Shown here: positions 49,201 through 55,003 of the stretch, in pieces
Layout of the letters: the number at the start of each line of letters is the position of its first letter
Position numbering within the stretch: the stretch's first letter is position 1
Assembly: GCA_963971305.1 (NCBI GenBank)
Contig: OZ020311.1
Location: 2,480,001-2,544,000, forward strand
Reading direction: 5' to 3'
Length of the DNA: 64,000 nt
Source: Arcuatula senhousia
Lineage: Eukaryota > Mollusca > Bivalvia > Mytilida > Mytilidae
The notes under the pieces: generated by a model
Databases searched by the model: none
What the model saw: only the letters and a program-made list of their open reading frames with translations
Told to the model about the DNA's origin: nothing
Made by a program: the position numbers and the translations under genes

Positions 49201-49476
49201 GTACAGCCAATAATACAAAAAAAATATTCCTTAAAGAATAGCCAAACCCAACCAACCAGGCCCTTAATATAAAAAATAACCTCATGTATGGGTAACAGTT
49301 ACTGTGTGTGGTGTGGTATTCAAACCAGGGTCTTAGACCACTATACCTACCCAGCACCTTTAGTACTAGATACGTACCTCATGTATGGGCAACTGAGTTG
49401 GTATACTGGTCTGGTCAGTTCCATGAACTATTATCTTCTTAGCACTTGGAACCATGGCAGATATCAACAGGTAAGG
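1215..49476 (-). CDS. UNC80: UNC80 (NALCN channel complex subunit), central to C-terminal part, 15 exons, partial
   Basis: UNC80 is a very large, HEAT-like scaffold protein that links UNC79 to the NALCN sodium-leak channel at the neuronal plasma membrane and is needed for resting sodium conductance (family knowledge). Fifteen minus-strand exons, listed separately, all have GT/AG borders and join without a phase conflict to about 574 codons. Hallmark segments match the vertebrate and insect family in order: IVHGTDQTSIPTQLPIHE, SLEFFNIPEEDYPSYFLVD, LPSFPRKALEAEFGLY, LFLNVINGCIILHCEDSA, YILHRKPFILQMFGS, MCVTVIAYAPDSFRSVQML and RLAEIAHTLLKLAPYD. The protein continues beyond the left edge; the N-terminal part was not found to the right of 49476. 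Introns are heavily loaded with repeats. Identity is secure; the gene's total extent is not known from this window. Confidence 0.93.
1830..2040 (-). CDS. UNC80: UNC80 exon 14 of window
   Basis: 211 nt, phase 2 to 0. The acceptor is ACTTTTTCAG and the donor is AAT|GTATGT. It encodes RHMEEGRKKTYVHDLDDTD, then DFRKPRDILLNVIAGFYATC and LLDFKSHN. Family proteins have '(E)FRRPRESLLNICTEFY' and 'LLDVKSHMRLAEIAHSL' here. It joins exon 13 in phase, although an intervening exon cannot be excluded. Confidence 0.92.
6542..8545. mobile_element. 2.0-kb TIR element (GGCGAGCGGCGGA ends)
   Basis: GGCGAGCGGCGGA at the left and TCCGCCGCTCGCC at the right are perfect inverted repeats with TA at both borders (6540-6541 and 8546-8547). 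Similarity continues inward for about 150 bp (AAATTACCC-AAAACCTCATG and ATGTTTG...TGGTCAGAA on both arms). The longest ORF (6810-7067) resembles nothing I know, so it is called nonautonomous. Confidence 0.7.
8548..14269. other. Intron/TE interior without recognisable genes
   Basis: AT-rich sequence inside the level-4 element. Only ORFs below about 95 codons are present, with no family resemblance and no consistent splice pattern. It includes a short GC-rich MITE-like piece at 12167-12310 and a run of 'TTGCGCCA' motifs at 11600-11670. Confidence 0.5.
12167..12310. mobile_element. Short MITE-like repeat (AGGCGGATCC ends)
   Basis: AGGCGGATCC at the left and GGATCCGCCT at the right are inverted. 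The interior is rich in GGGCCCCC. The element is 144 bp with no coding capacity. Confidence 0.55.
14277..14829. mobile_element. MITE with CCACAGAA-repeat TIRs
   Basis: The left arm GGTGCGTCTTTTTACCACAG is inverted at 14807-14826. Both arms continue as tandem ACCACAGAAC/ACCACAGAAT units. Direct repeats GATAGAT flank it (14270-14276 and 14830-14836). It is 553 bp and AT-rich inside, with no ORF of note. Confidence 0.75.
15014..16025 (+). mobile_element. Complete pearl-like element (AGGCTCCC head)
   Basis: The head is AGAGGCTCCCAGGAGCCTGA, then GCTCACCTGATC. Two to three core units follow (AACTCCT...GACCCCCCTGTTCTATTTTT...GGCGGCCATGTTGGTTGGTC), then a GACGGACGACGGACG tail and the hairpin GACCCTTCGGGTC running into AGGTGAGCTAA. 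It is the best-preserved copy of the family in the window. Confidence 0.8.
16394..16780. mobile_element. TA-flanked MITE packed with ACGT palindromes
   Basis: The termini CACAGGCAAAAT and ATTTTGCCTGTG are perfect inverted repeats with TA on both sides. The 387-bp interior carries many copies, in both orientations, of CGTACGT and GTCTGACGTA-like motifs. It has no coding capacity. Confidence 0.8.
21810..21929 (-). CDS. UNC80: UNC80 exon 13 of window
   Basis: 120 nt, phase 2 to 2. The acceptor is TTTTATAG and the donor is AAG|GTAGGG. It encodes NMSLPQRQLDMEKSSAKATS then NHSPLGGTSYYDDREDSHA, a low-complexity hydrophilic stretch found at the same place in other UNC80 proteins. Two partial upstream copies (21959-22175) repeat its acceptor and first 90 or so bases without the donor. 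Confidence 0.82.
21958..22175 (-). repeat. Two partial tandem copies of UNC80 exon 13
   Basis: With exon 13 this makes three copies at a period of about 120 bp. Each extra copy keeps the acceptor (TTATAG|GAACATGAG) and about 90 bases of exon, but loses the last 28 bases and the donor. Reading from one copy into the next hits a stop, so productive splicing should use the copy at 21810-21929. Confidence 0.85.
22176..22649. other. Intron sequence between exon 13 copies and satellite
   Basis: AT-rich, with a partial SINE-like piece at 22362-22420 (TGTGTGTGTTGGTATTTAAC). Nothing else was recognised. Confidence 0.5.
22650..32104 (-). repeat. 84-bp satellite derived from UNC80 exon 12 (about 112 copies)
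   Basis: About 9.45 kb of head-to-tail 84-bp monomers. On the plus strand each runs GACGTACCTTGTAAAG...GAGCCCTCATGGC...TTGATGACAGTGATCTCAG. On the minus strand it reads RSEITVINNVAIAM + RALLCCSEYFTRYV, identical in layout to the end of UNC80 exon 12 plus 7 intronic bases. Nearly every monomer has the donor AAG|GTACGT or a close variant with GT kept. Because 84 is divisible by 3 and indels are rare, open frames of more than 2,200 codons exist on both strands between 23114 and 29888. Common variants (T/N, S/N, I/M) are mostly nonsynonymous, which argues that the array is not constrained as protein. Irregular points: 54-bp short monomers at 29886, 30023, 31506 and 31643, a 4-bp insertion near 31797, and a degenerate last donor at 22650. 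Confidence 0.95.
32028..32185 (-). CDS. UNC80: UNC80 exon 12 of window, founder of the 84-bp satellite
   Basis: 158 nt, phase 0 to 2, if the first donor is used. The acceptor is CCTTTACAG. It encodes KILDVLIPRYLDHLKKNTNQ then RDNPTAARSEITVINNVAI and AMRALLCCSEYFT, ending at AAG|GTACGT. This corresponds to the family segment beginning 'MVLEALVPCYLQKMKR', followed by 'REEIAATAALATSLQALLYS'. The last 78 nt of the exon plus 7 nt of intron are the first copy of the downstream 84-bp array. Splicing from this first donor to exon 13 is phase-compatible (AG|G, giving Arg). Confidence 0.9.
32105..32185 (-). other. UNC80: Unique 5' part of UNC80 exon 12 adjoining the array
   Basis: This marks the exact junction. 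Sequence AGCAGCTGTTGGGTTG (plus strand) onwards is single-copy exon, while 32104 and below is monomer 1. The array therefore started inside the exon and grew towards and past its donor. Confidence 0.85.
32314..32693 (+). mobile_element. Pearl-like element (GATGCCCCCGC type)
   Basis: Begins GTGTCCATGGGACACAGATG, has two core units of about 120-160 bp (CATCCTAC-AAGTTTCAA-TCATTCCCAT), a CGGACGGACATGAG tail and ends TGTCGCAGGGGCATAA, inverted to the start. A minus-strand relative is at 61135-61650. Confidence 0.65.
33274..33384 (-). CDS. UNC80: UNC80 exon 11 of window
   Basis: 111 nt, phase 0 to 0. The acceptor is CTTTTACAG and the donor is CTG|GTATGT. It encodes DFCYENDSDRLEMIDAVNMC then VTVIAYAPDSFRSVQML, one of the best-conserved UNC80 blocks. 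Confidence 0.94.
33847..33954 (-). CDS. UNC80: UNC80 exon 10 of window
   Basis: 108 nt, phase 0 to 0. The acceptor is CTGTTTTTCAG and the donor is CTG|GTAGGT. It encodes IQPDVLFQLLLSLGKECPDN then LYVLDLVQGEKPLRAL. The LDLV-x-EKPL-x-L motif is conserved. Confidence 0.92.
34309..36336 (+). pseudogene. Tc1-family transposase, split by an insertion
   Basis: DDE transposase that would cut and rejoin the TIRs. The N-terminal bipartite helix-turn-helix region covers SDDTKRNIIQLIESGHRASH and SKSTISRLLKRWR. The catalytic domain has FSDE (first Asp), FQDDNAPCH (second Asp) and SPDLSPIE (Glu), with spacing typical of DD34E. The frame ends artificially at 35193, because foreign sequence enters directly after the catalytic Glu codon (35174). 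The missing C-terminus (IWLLIKNKIKNRL to QKGDITKY and a stop) is intact at 36145-36336. No other frameshift is visible, so the copy was probably young when it was hit. ATG 34309 or 34324 may be the start; 34324 has the better context (AAAATGG). Confidence 0.92.
35174..36145 (+). mobile_element. Pearl-like element inserted in the Tc1 transposase
   Basis: Head ACAAGTAAATCTGTGAGC, then GATACCCCCGCTCC. Almost five core units of about 170 bp follow (AAACAGGAAGTAGACTACCT...TCATGTAGTTGC...GTTAAAACCTAAGTATTC), then a GGACGGACGAACGAACGGAC tail and GAAGCGGGGGTATA, inverted to the head. The interrupted transposase codons give its exact borders. Confidence 0.85.
37075..40170 (-). mobile_element. 5'-truncated non-LTR retrotransposon (LINE)
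   Basis: The element contains the reverse transcriptase ORF, a 3' untranslated stretch and an A-rich GAAGAAAAGAAGAAGAAG tail near 37080. Coding similarity extends upstream of the ORF to about 40170 but in another frame, so the 5' end is frameshifted and the endonuclease part is absent. It lies in the UNC80 intron between exons 9 and 10, in the same orientation as the gene. Confidence 0.8.
37453..39885 (-). CDS. LINE reverse transcriptase (ORF2 remnant, 810 aa)
   Basis: Reverse transcriptase of a non-LTR element, used in target-primed reverse transcription. The domain spans roughly residues 180-430. Motif A is FFITIDSQKAFDVVNH with the catalytic Asp near 282; the GVRQGGVLSTHLYKIYNN block is near 338-355; the motif C box is CADD (380-383), with Cys in place of the usual Tyr or Phe. 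A thumb-like region follows, and a C-terminal zinc-binding motif CLIC-x8-H-x4-C lies near 708-725. The ATG at 39885 is only the first Met after a frameshift; homologous coding sequence continues upstream. No AP-endonuclease domain is present. The clade (Jockey/CR1-like or other) is not determined. Confidence 0.9.
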   Translation of the reverse strand: MKSKQAYKEWTNQGKPTNGPSHSLKVTAQRQLRRQFRMEKLQDKQNFYDEIMANPTTDMFYRLIRRNRGQQNVQTNCITENNHDYYHPDEQRQCFLKYFEDLSIPKDKGYDNTYIELCENRHTLIRELYKDKKPLSKISEQEVENAILRLNTGKSQDEFGISSEHLRYSGKILIPVITTIFNKILDEGTFPANLKSGILTPILKKSKDPKLLDNYRGITVTPIFTKLFEYVLLPKLEECFDQSSLQFGFTTGLSMLLAALLISEARAETTMQNMTLFFITIDSQKAFDVVNHTIMLDKLYETGIQPAIWNIVRDLYNGLTSKIKWAGHISEPFHIKQGVRQGGVLSTHLYKIYNNNLLKELEHASLGLRLGKTYVGCPTCADDIALISNNHQELQSMLNVLHRHSIQDRVTINPTKTKAISLNKYKKDTSLTWKLGDSEISPTNQTVHLGIIRSESKENEINIEDRISLARRTLYALINTGVHGTNGLNPTVSYKIYQTYVLPKLLYGIEVLPLNQTQISTLSKFHLSNLRRFQSMPTRTSTAMVHLMLGALPIEAEIHKRQLSFLHNILTCDNATIQKLTERQLMLSEHIPSSFFTKISQILSLYDLPSVQTLMSEMPPKEKWKFVCKKALAEAWTLKLQKEMESKSSLQYVNKENMRIGRAHNTWLSLPPCTVDIRKGITKCRMLTGTFMTQSTRFKFNTSDNPICLICGVGEEDLVHILFECSSLFNLRKDSFLKIKQKVIAIVGKETWVKVFHEKTALMKLFMDSSFYCNLFSDGQLKDIDRLTTAYCHQIYVKRITLMKLNELHK
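40271..40339 (-). CDS. UNC80: UNC80 exon 9 of window
   Basis: 69 nt, phase 0 to 0. The acceptor is TTTTTCTAG and the donor is AAG|GTAAAG. It encodes MFGSIVPLLDESSSESGMMD then CRK, the 'FGSVxPLL' segment that follows 'HRKPFILQ'. Confidence 0.9.
40860..41922 (+). mobile_element. Pearl-like element, about five to six core units
   Basis: Head ACAAGGGGTTGCACTAAGTC then GCATACCCCCACTCG. Core units of about 168 bp repeat GGAAGTATATGACCGACTGA and GGCACGGTACAACTCATCAT. The tail is GGACGGACAGACGGACGGAC, ending CTTACGAGTGGGGGTATA, inverted to the head. Located in the UNC80 intron between exons 8 and 9. Confidence 0.82.
41923..42737. other. Intron sequence
   Basis: AT-rich intron between the pearl-like element and UNC80 exon 8. 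No ORF, repeat structure or RNA gene was recognised. Confidence 0.5.
42738..42867 (-). CDS. UNC80: UNC80 exon 8 of window
   Basis: 130 nt, phase 2 to 0. The acceptor is TTTTCAG and the donor is CAG|GTTGGT. It encodes FNYIMPTLLKTLSNNQPNPV then AIQFICKTFYILHRKPFILQ. The YILHRKPF block is nearly invariant in UNC80. Confidence 0.94.
43150..43748 (+). mobile_element. Pearl-like element (GTCTCCCC type)
   Basis: Starts near a C-rich run, then three and a half units of about 175 bp (GGGCCATAACTCCCACAAAA, GGTAATATGCACAACTACAT, CAGTTTCAGAGGAGTTG). The tail GACGGACGGACGGACATGAC and hairpin GTCTCCCCACAAAAGTGGGG follow. Located in the intron between UNC80 exons 7 and 8. Confidence 0.78.
44077..44261 (-). 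CDS. UNC80: UNC80 exon 7 of window
   Basis: 185 nt, phase 0 to 2. The acceptor is CTTTTCAG and the donor is TGG|GTGAGT. It includes SNDLQLFLNVINGCIILHCE and SAMLRFCLTSLINTSIHFKY. Partial tandem copies of its acceptor and first 90 or so bases lie just upstream in the transcript (44325-44705). Confidence 0.93.
44325..44705 (-). repeat. Partial tandem copies of UNC80 exon 7
   Basis: Two to three imperfect units of about 168 bp. Each repeats the exon 7 acceptor (TTTTTCAG|TTAATGACA) and up to about 90 bases of exon, plus a unit-specific ATCAATCAATCAATACAA stretch. The copies lack the rest of the exon and its donor, so they look like dead exon fragments with live-looking 3' splice sites. Confidence 0.8.
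44876..44920 (-). CDS. UNC80: UNC80 exon 6 of window (45-nt microexon)
   Basis: 45 nt, phase 0 to 0. The acceptor is TTTTACAG and the donor is AAG|GTAAGA. It encodes ELYGMDTLHKYSWVK, matching the conserved 'ELxGLDxLxKxxW' segment that follows the previous exon in the family. Confidence 0.9.
45161..45529. mobile_element. TTAA-flanked MITE (GGATGCTCGCT ends)
   Basis: GGATGCTCGCT and AGCGAACATCC (one mismatch) are inverted and sit directly inside TTAA tetranucleotides at 45157-45160 and 45530-45533, the pattern of piggyBac-type insertion. It is 369 bp and has no coding capacity. Confidence 0.7.
45771..45878 (-). CDS. UNC80: UNC80 exon 5 of window
   Basis: 108 nt, phase 0 to 0. The acceptor is TTTTACAG and the donor is CAA|GTTAGT. 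It encodes LQNHVSFLHEEFLKLPSFPR then KALEAEFGLYGGNWGQ. Confidence 0.92.
46269..46346 (-). CDS. UNC80: UNC80 exon 4 of window
   Basis: 78 nt, phase 0 to 0. The acceptor is CTTTTTAG and the donor is CAG|GTAAAA. It encodes AFTLKFVEIGKVLFTTAVLK then STPAHQ. Confidence 0.92.
46765..46886 (-). CDS. UNC80: UNC80 exon 3 of window
   Basis: 122 nt, phase 1 to 0. The acceptor is ATTTACAG and the donor is CAG|GTAAAT. It encodes QIHNLNSYVRDFYFFRRNFY then PQLSLVNMDPDKAFQELDKQ. The YVRD-FRR-PQL-LV-M pattern is diagnostic for UNC80. Confidence 0.93.
46928..48090 (+). mobile_element. Pearl-like element interrupted by a foldback element
   Basis: Head-side ATACCCCGCCAC and tail-side GTGGCGGGGTAT are inverted. 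Units begin ATTTCAAAGTGGCCTATCT and contain GGATCATGCTGGAAAT and TTGACCTGTATTTTATTGTA. The tail is GGACGGACGGACGGACAGAC. The unit is broken at 47121, where a palindromic element enters. Confidence 0.75.
47122..47705. mobile_element. 584-bp foldback element
   Basis: The outer arms AAAGGACAAGATATGATAAG and CTTATCATATCTTGTCCTTT are exact complements. Similarity continues imperfectly for most of the length, including GCAAATTTAACTATGAGCCA near 47354, which is inverted near 47460-47490. It could fold into one long hairpin. Intact neighbouring core units show it to be an insertion. Confidence 0.75.
49019..49115 (-). CDS. UNC80: UNC80 exon 2 of window
   Basis: 97 nt, phase 0 to 1. The acceptor is ATTTTTCAG and the donor is CTA|GTAAGA. 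It encodes DTQFSQILQESLEFFNIPEE then DYPSYFLVDSKS, a highly conserved UNC80 block. Confidence 0.92.
49378..49476 (-). CDS. UNC80: UNC80 exon 1 of window
   Basis: 99 nt, phase 0 to 0. The acceptor is TTTTCAG and the donor is GAG|GTACGTA. It encodes PYLLISAMVPSAKKIIVHG followed by the conserved PTQLPIHE that ends just before the 'DTQF' exon. This is the furthest upstream UNC80 exon I can support. In other animals the preceding residues end in a lysine-rich KKEQC segment, which I did not find to the right. Confidence 0.9.
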
Positions 49477-49817
49477 CTGAAAACAAAATATATCAATTGT
49501 GTTTATAAAATGTACTACACAATAATGAACATGGCTAATTGTAGTTTTAGAAGGTAGGTTAACTGGTCTAAAATATTGTGTCTCAAATTCTGATGAGTAT
49601 AAATAGGCTTTTAGAATTTTTATCTTGACAATCAAGAATATGTCCAAAAGACATAATACTAACACTGATAGGGCATAAAAGTAGGTCAATGTCCATCACA
49701 CAACATAGAATGTCTCATGACTTCTTCAGAAAAGCGTTAAGAAAGTTTAGAATTCTAACATTTTTAAAATAAACAAAACAAAAATTTGGTCCATAGATTT
49801 GTAAAAATATTGTAACA

Positions 49818-50852
49818 AGAGGCTCCCAGGAGCCTGAATCGCTCACCTGGTCTTAATGTCAACCCTTTGAAGACTTTTGTATAGCTAAATGAGCTGAATG
49901 TTTAAGCAATAAAAAGCTTTTCTCTATCTGCATTAGTTTTCATTCCAAAGCAAAAAAACACTATTTTTCACCTTTAAAGGGCCATAACCCCTTAGAGGGG
50001 TCATCTGACAACTTCGACCCTAAAAAGACTTTTGTAGAGCTAATTAAGCTAAACATTTAAGCAAGCAACATCTTTTCTCTATCTGCAAAAGTTTTCTTTC
50101 TTTAGGCCAAAAACACTAAGGGGCCGTAACCACTATAAGGGGTCATCTGACAACTTTGACCCTATGGAAACTTTTGTAGAGCTAAATGAGCTGAACATTT
50201 AAGCAAGCAACAGCTTTTCTCTATCTGCAATAGTTTTCATTCCATAGGCCAAAAACACTATTTTTTGCCTTTAAGGGGCCATAACCCCTATAAGGGGTCA
50301 TCTGACAACTTTGACCCTATGGAGACTTTTGTAGAGCTAAATGAGCTGAACATTTGAGCAAGCAACAGCTTTTCTCTATCTGCAATAGTTTTCATTCTAT
50401 AGGCCAAAAACACTATTTTTTGCCTTTAAGAATAACCCTATAAGGGGTCATCTAACAACTTCGACCCTAAAAAGACTTTTGTAGAGCTAATTAAGCTAAA
50501 CATTTAAGCAAGCAACATCTTTTCTCTATCTGCAAAAGTTTTCTTTCTTTAGGCCAAAAACACTAAGGGGCCGTAACCACTATAAGGGGTCATCTGACAA
50601 CTTTGACCCTATGGAAACTTTTGTAGAGCTAAATGAGCTGAACATTTAAGCAAGCAACAGCTTTTCTCTATCTGCAATAGTTTTCATTCCATAGGCCAAA
50701 AACACTATTTTTTGCCTTTAAGGGGCCGTAACCCCTATAAGGGGTCATCTAACAACTTCGACCCTATGGAGGCTTGTGTAGAGCTAAACGAGCTGAACAT
50801 TTAAGCAAGCAACAGCTTTTCTCTATCTGCAATAGTTTTCATTCTATAGGCC
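49818..50852 (+). mobile_element. Pearl-like element, AGGCTCCC head, tail missing
   Basis: Head ACAAGAGGCTCCCAGGAGCC, then about six core units (GGGGCCATAACCCC, GGTCATCTGACAACTTCGAC, AAGCAAGCAACAGC). A block of about 450 bp is repeated (50020 and 50467). It is cut at 50852 by the next element's head. It provides the uninterrupted reference for the nested stack at 2799. Confidence 0.8.
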
Positions 50853-53214
50853 AACAAGAGGCTCCCAGGAGCCTGAATCGCTCACCTGACATATGTGCCT
50901 GAAGTAAAGGTTATAAGGCAAAATCTATTTAACGTTGAAAGGGTCATAAGATTAATAAGGGGGTCATCTGACAATATGGTGGATCTAAAGGTGCTGATCA
51001 CTTTTGTTCTCAATCCAAATCTAAAAATCTGTCACCCTTTTTGAGTTATTTGCAAAAAAATGCAGTTTAACCTAATGCTCTATTTTTAGCCACAGCGGCC
51101 ATGTTTTACAACCAATCAAAAATCCCAACAACAGTTCTATACACCTAATAATAATAAACAATAATACCAAGTTTGGTTCCATTTGGACTTAAAGTGTCAG
51201 AGGAGTTAACATTTTCAATATAAGGAAATGCAGTTAAAATGCTCAATTGTGACGTTCCAAAGGCAATAACTCCTCAAAGGAAAGGTCCTACTACGTTGAC
51301 CCTGTTACAAATTTTGTAGATCTTGATGCGCTTAACAATATGCAATTTAAATACATGATCATATAGTTTTTAAGATATTGAGCTAAACAGGTGCAAAATT
51401 TGCAAAAAATCCACAAAAAGGGCAATAACTCCTACATGGGTTGTTGGATTTTCTTCAAAATTTCAGAGCTGGTAGATCTTGAAGTGCTGATCACTTTTGT
51501 TCCCAATCAAAATTTTGAAATCTGTTACCGTTTTAGAGTTAATTGCAAAAAACTGCCATTTACCCCTATGTTCTATTTTTAGCCACAGCGGCCATGTTTT
51601 ACGACCAATCAAAAATCCCCACATCAGTTCTATACACCTAATGCTAATAAACAACTATACCAAGTTTGGTTCCATTTGGACTTAAAGTGTCTGAGGAGTT
51701 AACGTTTTCAATGTAATGAGGAAATGCTGTTACAATGCTAAATTTTGACATTCTATGGGCAATAACTCCTAAAAGGAAAGGTCCTACAACGTTGACCCTA
51801 TTACATACTTTGTAGATCTTGATGAGCTTAACAATATGCAATTTTAATTTCTCAAATATCTAGTATACAGTACACCAAGAGACATACCGTGACTGATCAC
51901 CGTGATAGTGGTTGTGGTTAAAGATTTTTCAAAAATTCTTTTTGGAAATTGTTCTGTATAATCATTCCTTCAAAATGTAAAAAGAATTTTTAAAAAATCT
52001 TTAACAACAAAAAAGATATTTGTTATGTCTCTAAGAGTGGTATACCACTATCACGGTGATCAGTCACGGTATGTCTCTTGGTGTACTGTAGTTTTCAAGA
52101 TATTGAGCTAAACAGGTGCAAAATTTGCAAAAAATCCACAACAAGAGGCTCCCAGGAGCCTGAATCGCTCACCTGATATATGTGCCTGAAGTAAAGGTTA
52201 TAAGGCAAAATCTATTTAACGTTGAAAGGGTCATAAGATTAATAAGGGGGTCATCTGACAATATGGTGGATCTAAAGGTGCTGATCACTTTTGTTCTCAA
52301 TCAAAATCTAAAAATCTGTCACCCTTTTTGAGTTATTTGCAAAATAAGGCAGTTTAACCTCATGTTCTATTTTTAGCCACAGCGGCCATGTTTTACAACC
52401 AATCAAAAATCCCCACAACAGTTCTATACACCTAATAATAATAAACAATAATACCAAGTTTGGTTCCGATTGGACTTAAGTGTCAGAGGAGTTAACATTT
52501 TCAGTATAATGAGGAAATGCAGTTAAAATGCTCAATTTTGACGTTCCAAGGGCAATAACTCCTCAAAGGAAAGGTCCTACAACATTGACCCTGTTACATA
52601 TTTTGTAGATCTTGATGCGCTTAACAATATGCAATTTAAATTTCTCAAATATCTTGTATAGTTTTCAAGATATTGAGCTAAACAGGTGCAAAATTTGCAA
52701 AAAATCCACAAAAAGGGCAATAACTCCTACATGGGTTGTTGGATTTTCTTCAAAATTTCAGAGCTGGTAGATCTTGAGGTGCTGATCACTTTTGTCCCCA
52801 ATCAAAATTTTGAAATCTGTCACCGTTTTTGAGTTATTTGCAAAAAACTGCCATTTACCCCTACATTCTATTTTTAGCCACAGCGGCCATGTTTTACGAC
52901 CAATCGAAAATCCCCACATCAGATCTATACACCTAATGCTAATAAACAACTATACCAAGTTTGGTTCCATTTGGACTTAAAGTGTCAGAGGAGTTAACGT
53001 TTTCAATGTAATGAGGAAATGCTGTTAAAATGCTAAATTTTGACGTTCTAAGGGCAATAACTCCTAAAAGGAAAGGTCCTACAACGTTGACCCTGTTACA
53101 TATTTTGTAGATCTTGATGTGCTTAACAATATGCAATTTAAATTTCTAAAATATCTAGTATAGTTTTCAAGATATTGAGCTAAACAGGTGCACAATTTGC
53201 AAAAAATCCACAAA
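50853..53214 (+). mobile_element. Two nested pearl-like elements of a second core type
   Basis: One head is at 50853 (ACAAGAGGCTCCC) and a second at 52141. The second interrupts the first after AAAATCCAC. Core units contain AGGGCAATAACTCCT, CCACAGCGGCCATGTTTTA and ACCAAGTTTGGTTCCA. Neither copy has the GACGGACG tail. The first copy carries a MITE at 51868. Confidence 0.75.
51868..52088. mobile_element. 221-bp MITE with 44-bp perfect TIRs and TA duplication
   Basis: The termini start CAGTACACCAAGAGACATAC and are exactly inverted for 44 bp at 52045-52088. A second inverted block (TTAAAGATTTTT / AAAAATCTTTAA) lies inside. TA flanks both ends. The related core unit at 53150-53170 reads ATCTAGTATAGTTTTCAAG without the element, which gives the empty site. 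Confidence 0.93.
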
Positions 53215-53344
53215 AAACAACATATTATCTAAATCTGGAGTTTATTAAAAACTTTGGAAAATGATACTTTTGGATTTTCATAGGTCACAATGCTGTTGTC
53301 ATAGAAATTTGTACAAACACAACAAATAACAATACCTGGTATAC

Positions 53345-53790
53345 ACATTTACAATCTGTGTGACCCATCTCTAGATGAGGCACACCTTAATGACTAGTCC
53401 ATGAAGGAGACACACCAACGTGACTTATATATATTTTCTTTTATTCATAAAAGACTCGTTTTGCTACACCCATGTGACTCATCCATGGATATCATGAGGC
53501 ACATCAATGTGAACCACTTATGGATGGACAACACAGACGAGACCCCATCCATGGATGAGGCACACCCATGTGACCAATCTATGGATGAGGCACACTTGTG
53601 TGACCCATCCATGGATGGACCACACCTGAGTAACCCATCCATCGATGAGGTACACTTGTGTGACCCATCCATGGATGGCCCACACCCATGTGACCCATCC
53701 ATGGATGAGGCACACTTGTGTGACCCATCTATGGATGTACCACACCCATGTGACCTATCCATGAATAATGCTTACCAATGTATAAATTTA
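53345..53790. repeat. 30-bp minisatellite
   Basis: About a dozen imperfect units of the form GTGTGACCCATCCATGGATG + AGGCACACTT. Because 30 is divisible by 3, open frames run through it on both strands (for example CDPSMDEAHLCDPSMDGPH on the plus strand). There is no splice context or start to support a gene. Confidence 0.85.
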
Positions 53791-54489
53791 TTCCATTTCG
53801 GTACACAGATTTCAAATTATGCTTTTTCTATACATGTATTGAATTGTTGATTTAATTTGGTTGTGAGTTTGTGCTTGTTCCAATTCAATGTAAACCAGAT
53901 GCTTAGACTTTGAGTGATGTTGTGTAAGTAGTCTATATATATATATTTTTTTAATGTGTAAACATCCACATACCAAATTCAATATCATGCAAGAATGTTT
54001 TAGTGAAGGCATTTTTCACATTTTCTATCATGTTGCATGCAATATTTATATAAATAAAGTATTTTCATGATCATAATTGTTTTTTATTGATATCTAATCA
54101 CAAAAATATATGTCCAGAGAGAAAAAAGTGATTGACGTTCTACAGAAGTCACTTTCTTTATGGGGGTATTCACTGTACAATGCTGCAGTAGTTTCTCAGG
54201 ACAACCTTGTATTGATCATATGTATATCTGGATTTATAGTCACACACTCATTAATCGGCTCTGTCTTTACACAAAGTTCTCTGTGTGTACAATCTTTTAA
54301 AACTTGATTTTTTTTTCACATCACAAATATTACACAGCAACAATATTGCCTTTATAAGAAGGTTGGTCTCTATCATTTTCTAAATTCCGTATTTGGGTAT
54401 GGTAGATTCTGTCTGACTGAGTCTGTGTCATTGTTCACTTGTAAAATCCTGTAGAAAGATTGAAATGTTTTAATATATATAGTTCCAAA
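53791..54489. other. Intergenic or intronic sequence
   Basis: AT-rich. Short ORFs only and no recognised repeat. Confidence 0.5.
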
Positions 54490-55003
54490 TATCATTTAAC
54501 AAAATATATCAAGGTATTTAGTGCAGATAAAGAAACAAAGTCAAATTATTTCTCCTGAATGATATCCAACAGCAATAAAATTCCTCATGCACATCTCCAT
54601 ATGATGTACTTAGGATGTTGCGATTACCAGGTTTCCCATTCAATACTATATTTCAAAAGTCTAGGTCCAATTATCTCCCTCGAATGAAACATGGCTGCGG
54701 TGAAAAAAATTCTTCGTCCACATCTCCATATGATGTACAATGTACTAACTTCATGTAAAGTTTCATCAAAATCCACCAAGTGGCTTACGACTCGAGGTCT
54801 CCCATTCAAAACTATATTTTAAAAGTCTAAGTCAAATTAGCTCCCCTGAATTTAATCTGACAGCAATGAAAATACTTCATCTCCATATCATGTACAAAAT
54901 CCATTAAGAGGTTTAGAAGCATTTGCGCTTACAAGGAAGATGGACAGACAGACGGACAGACAAGGTGATTCCTATATACCCCCCAAACTTAGCGGGGGTA
55001 TAA
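54490..55003 (+). mobile_element. Pearl-like element
   Basis: Three units share GTCCAATTATCTCCC, CACATCTCCATATGATGTAC and GTAAAGTTTCATCAAAATCC. The tail is GATGGACAGACAGACGGACA, ending AACTTAGCGGGGGTATA. Same family as 255-656. Confidence 0.75.

Noticed and set aside
53401..53850. 149-residue plus-strand protein with DPSMDE repeats
   Set aside because: Explained entirely by the 30-bp minisatellite; frames are open on both strands.
54340..54435. UNC80 exon with acceptor CTACAG at 54435 (minus strand)
   Set aside because: No donor in range, and the translation does not resemble UNC80.
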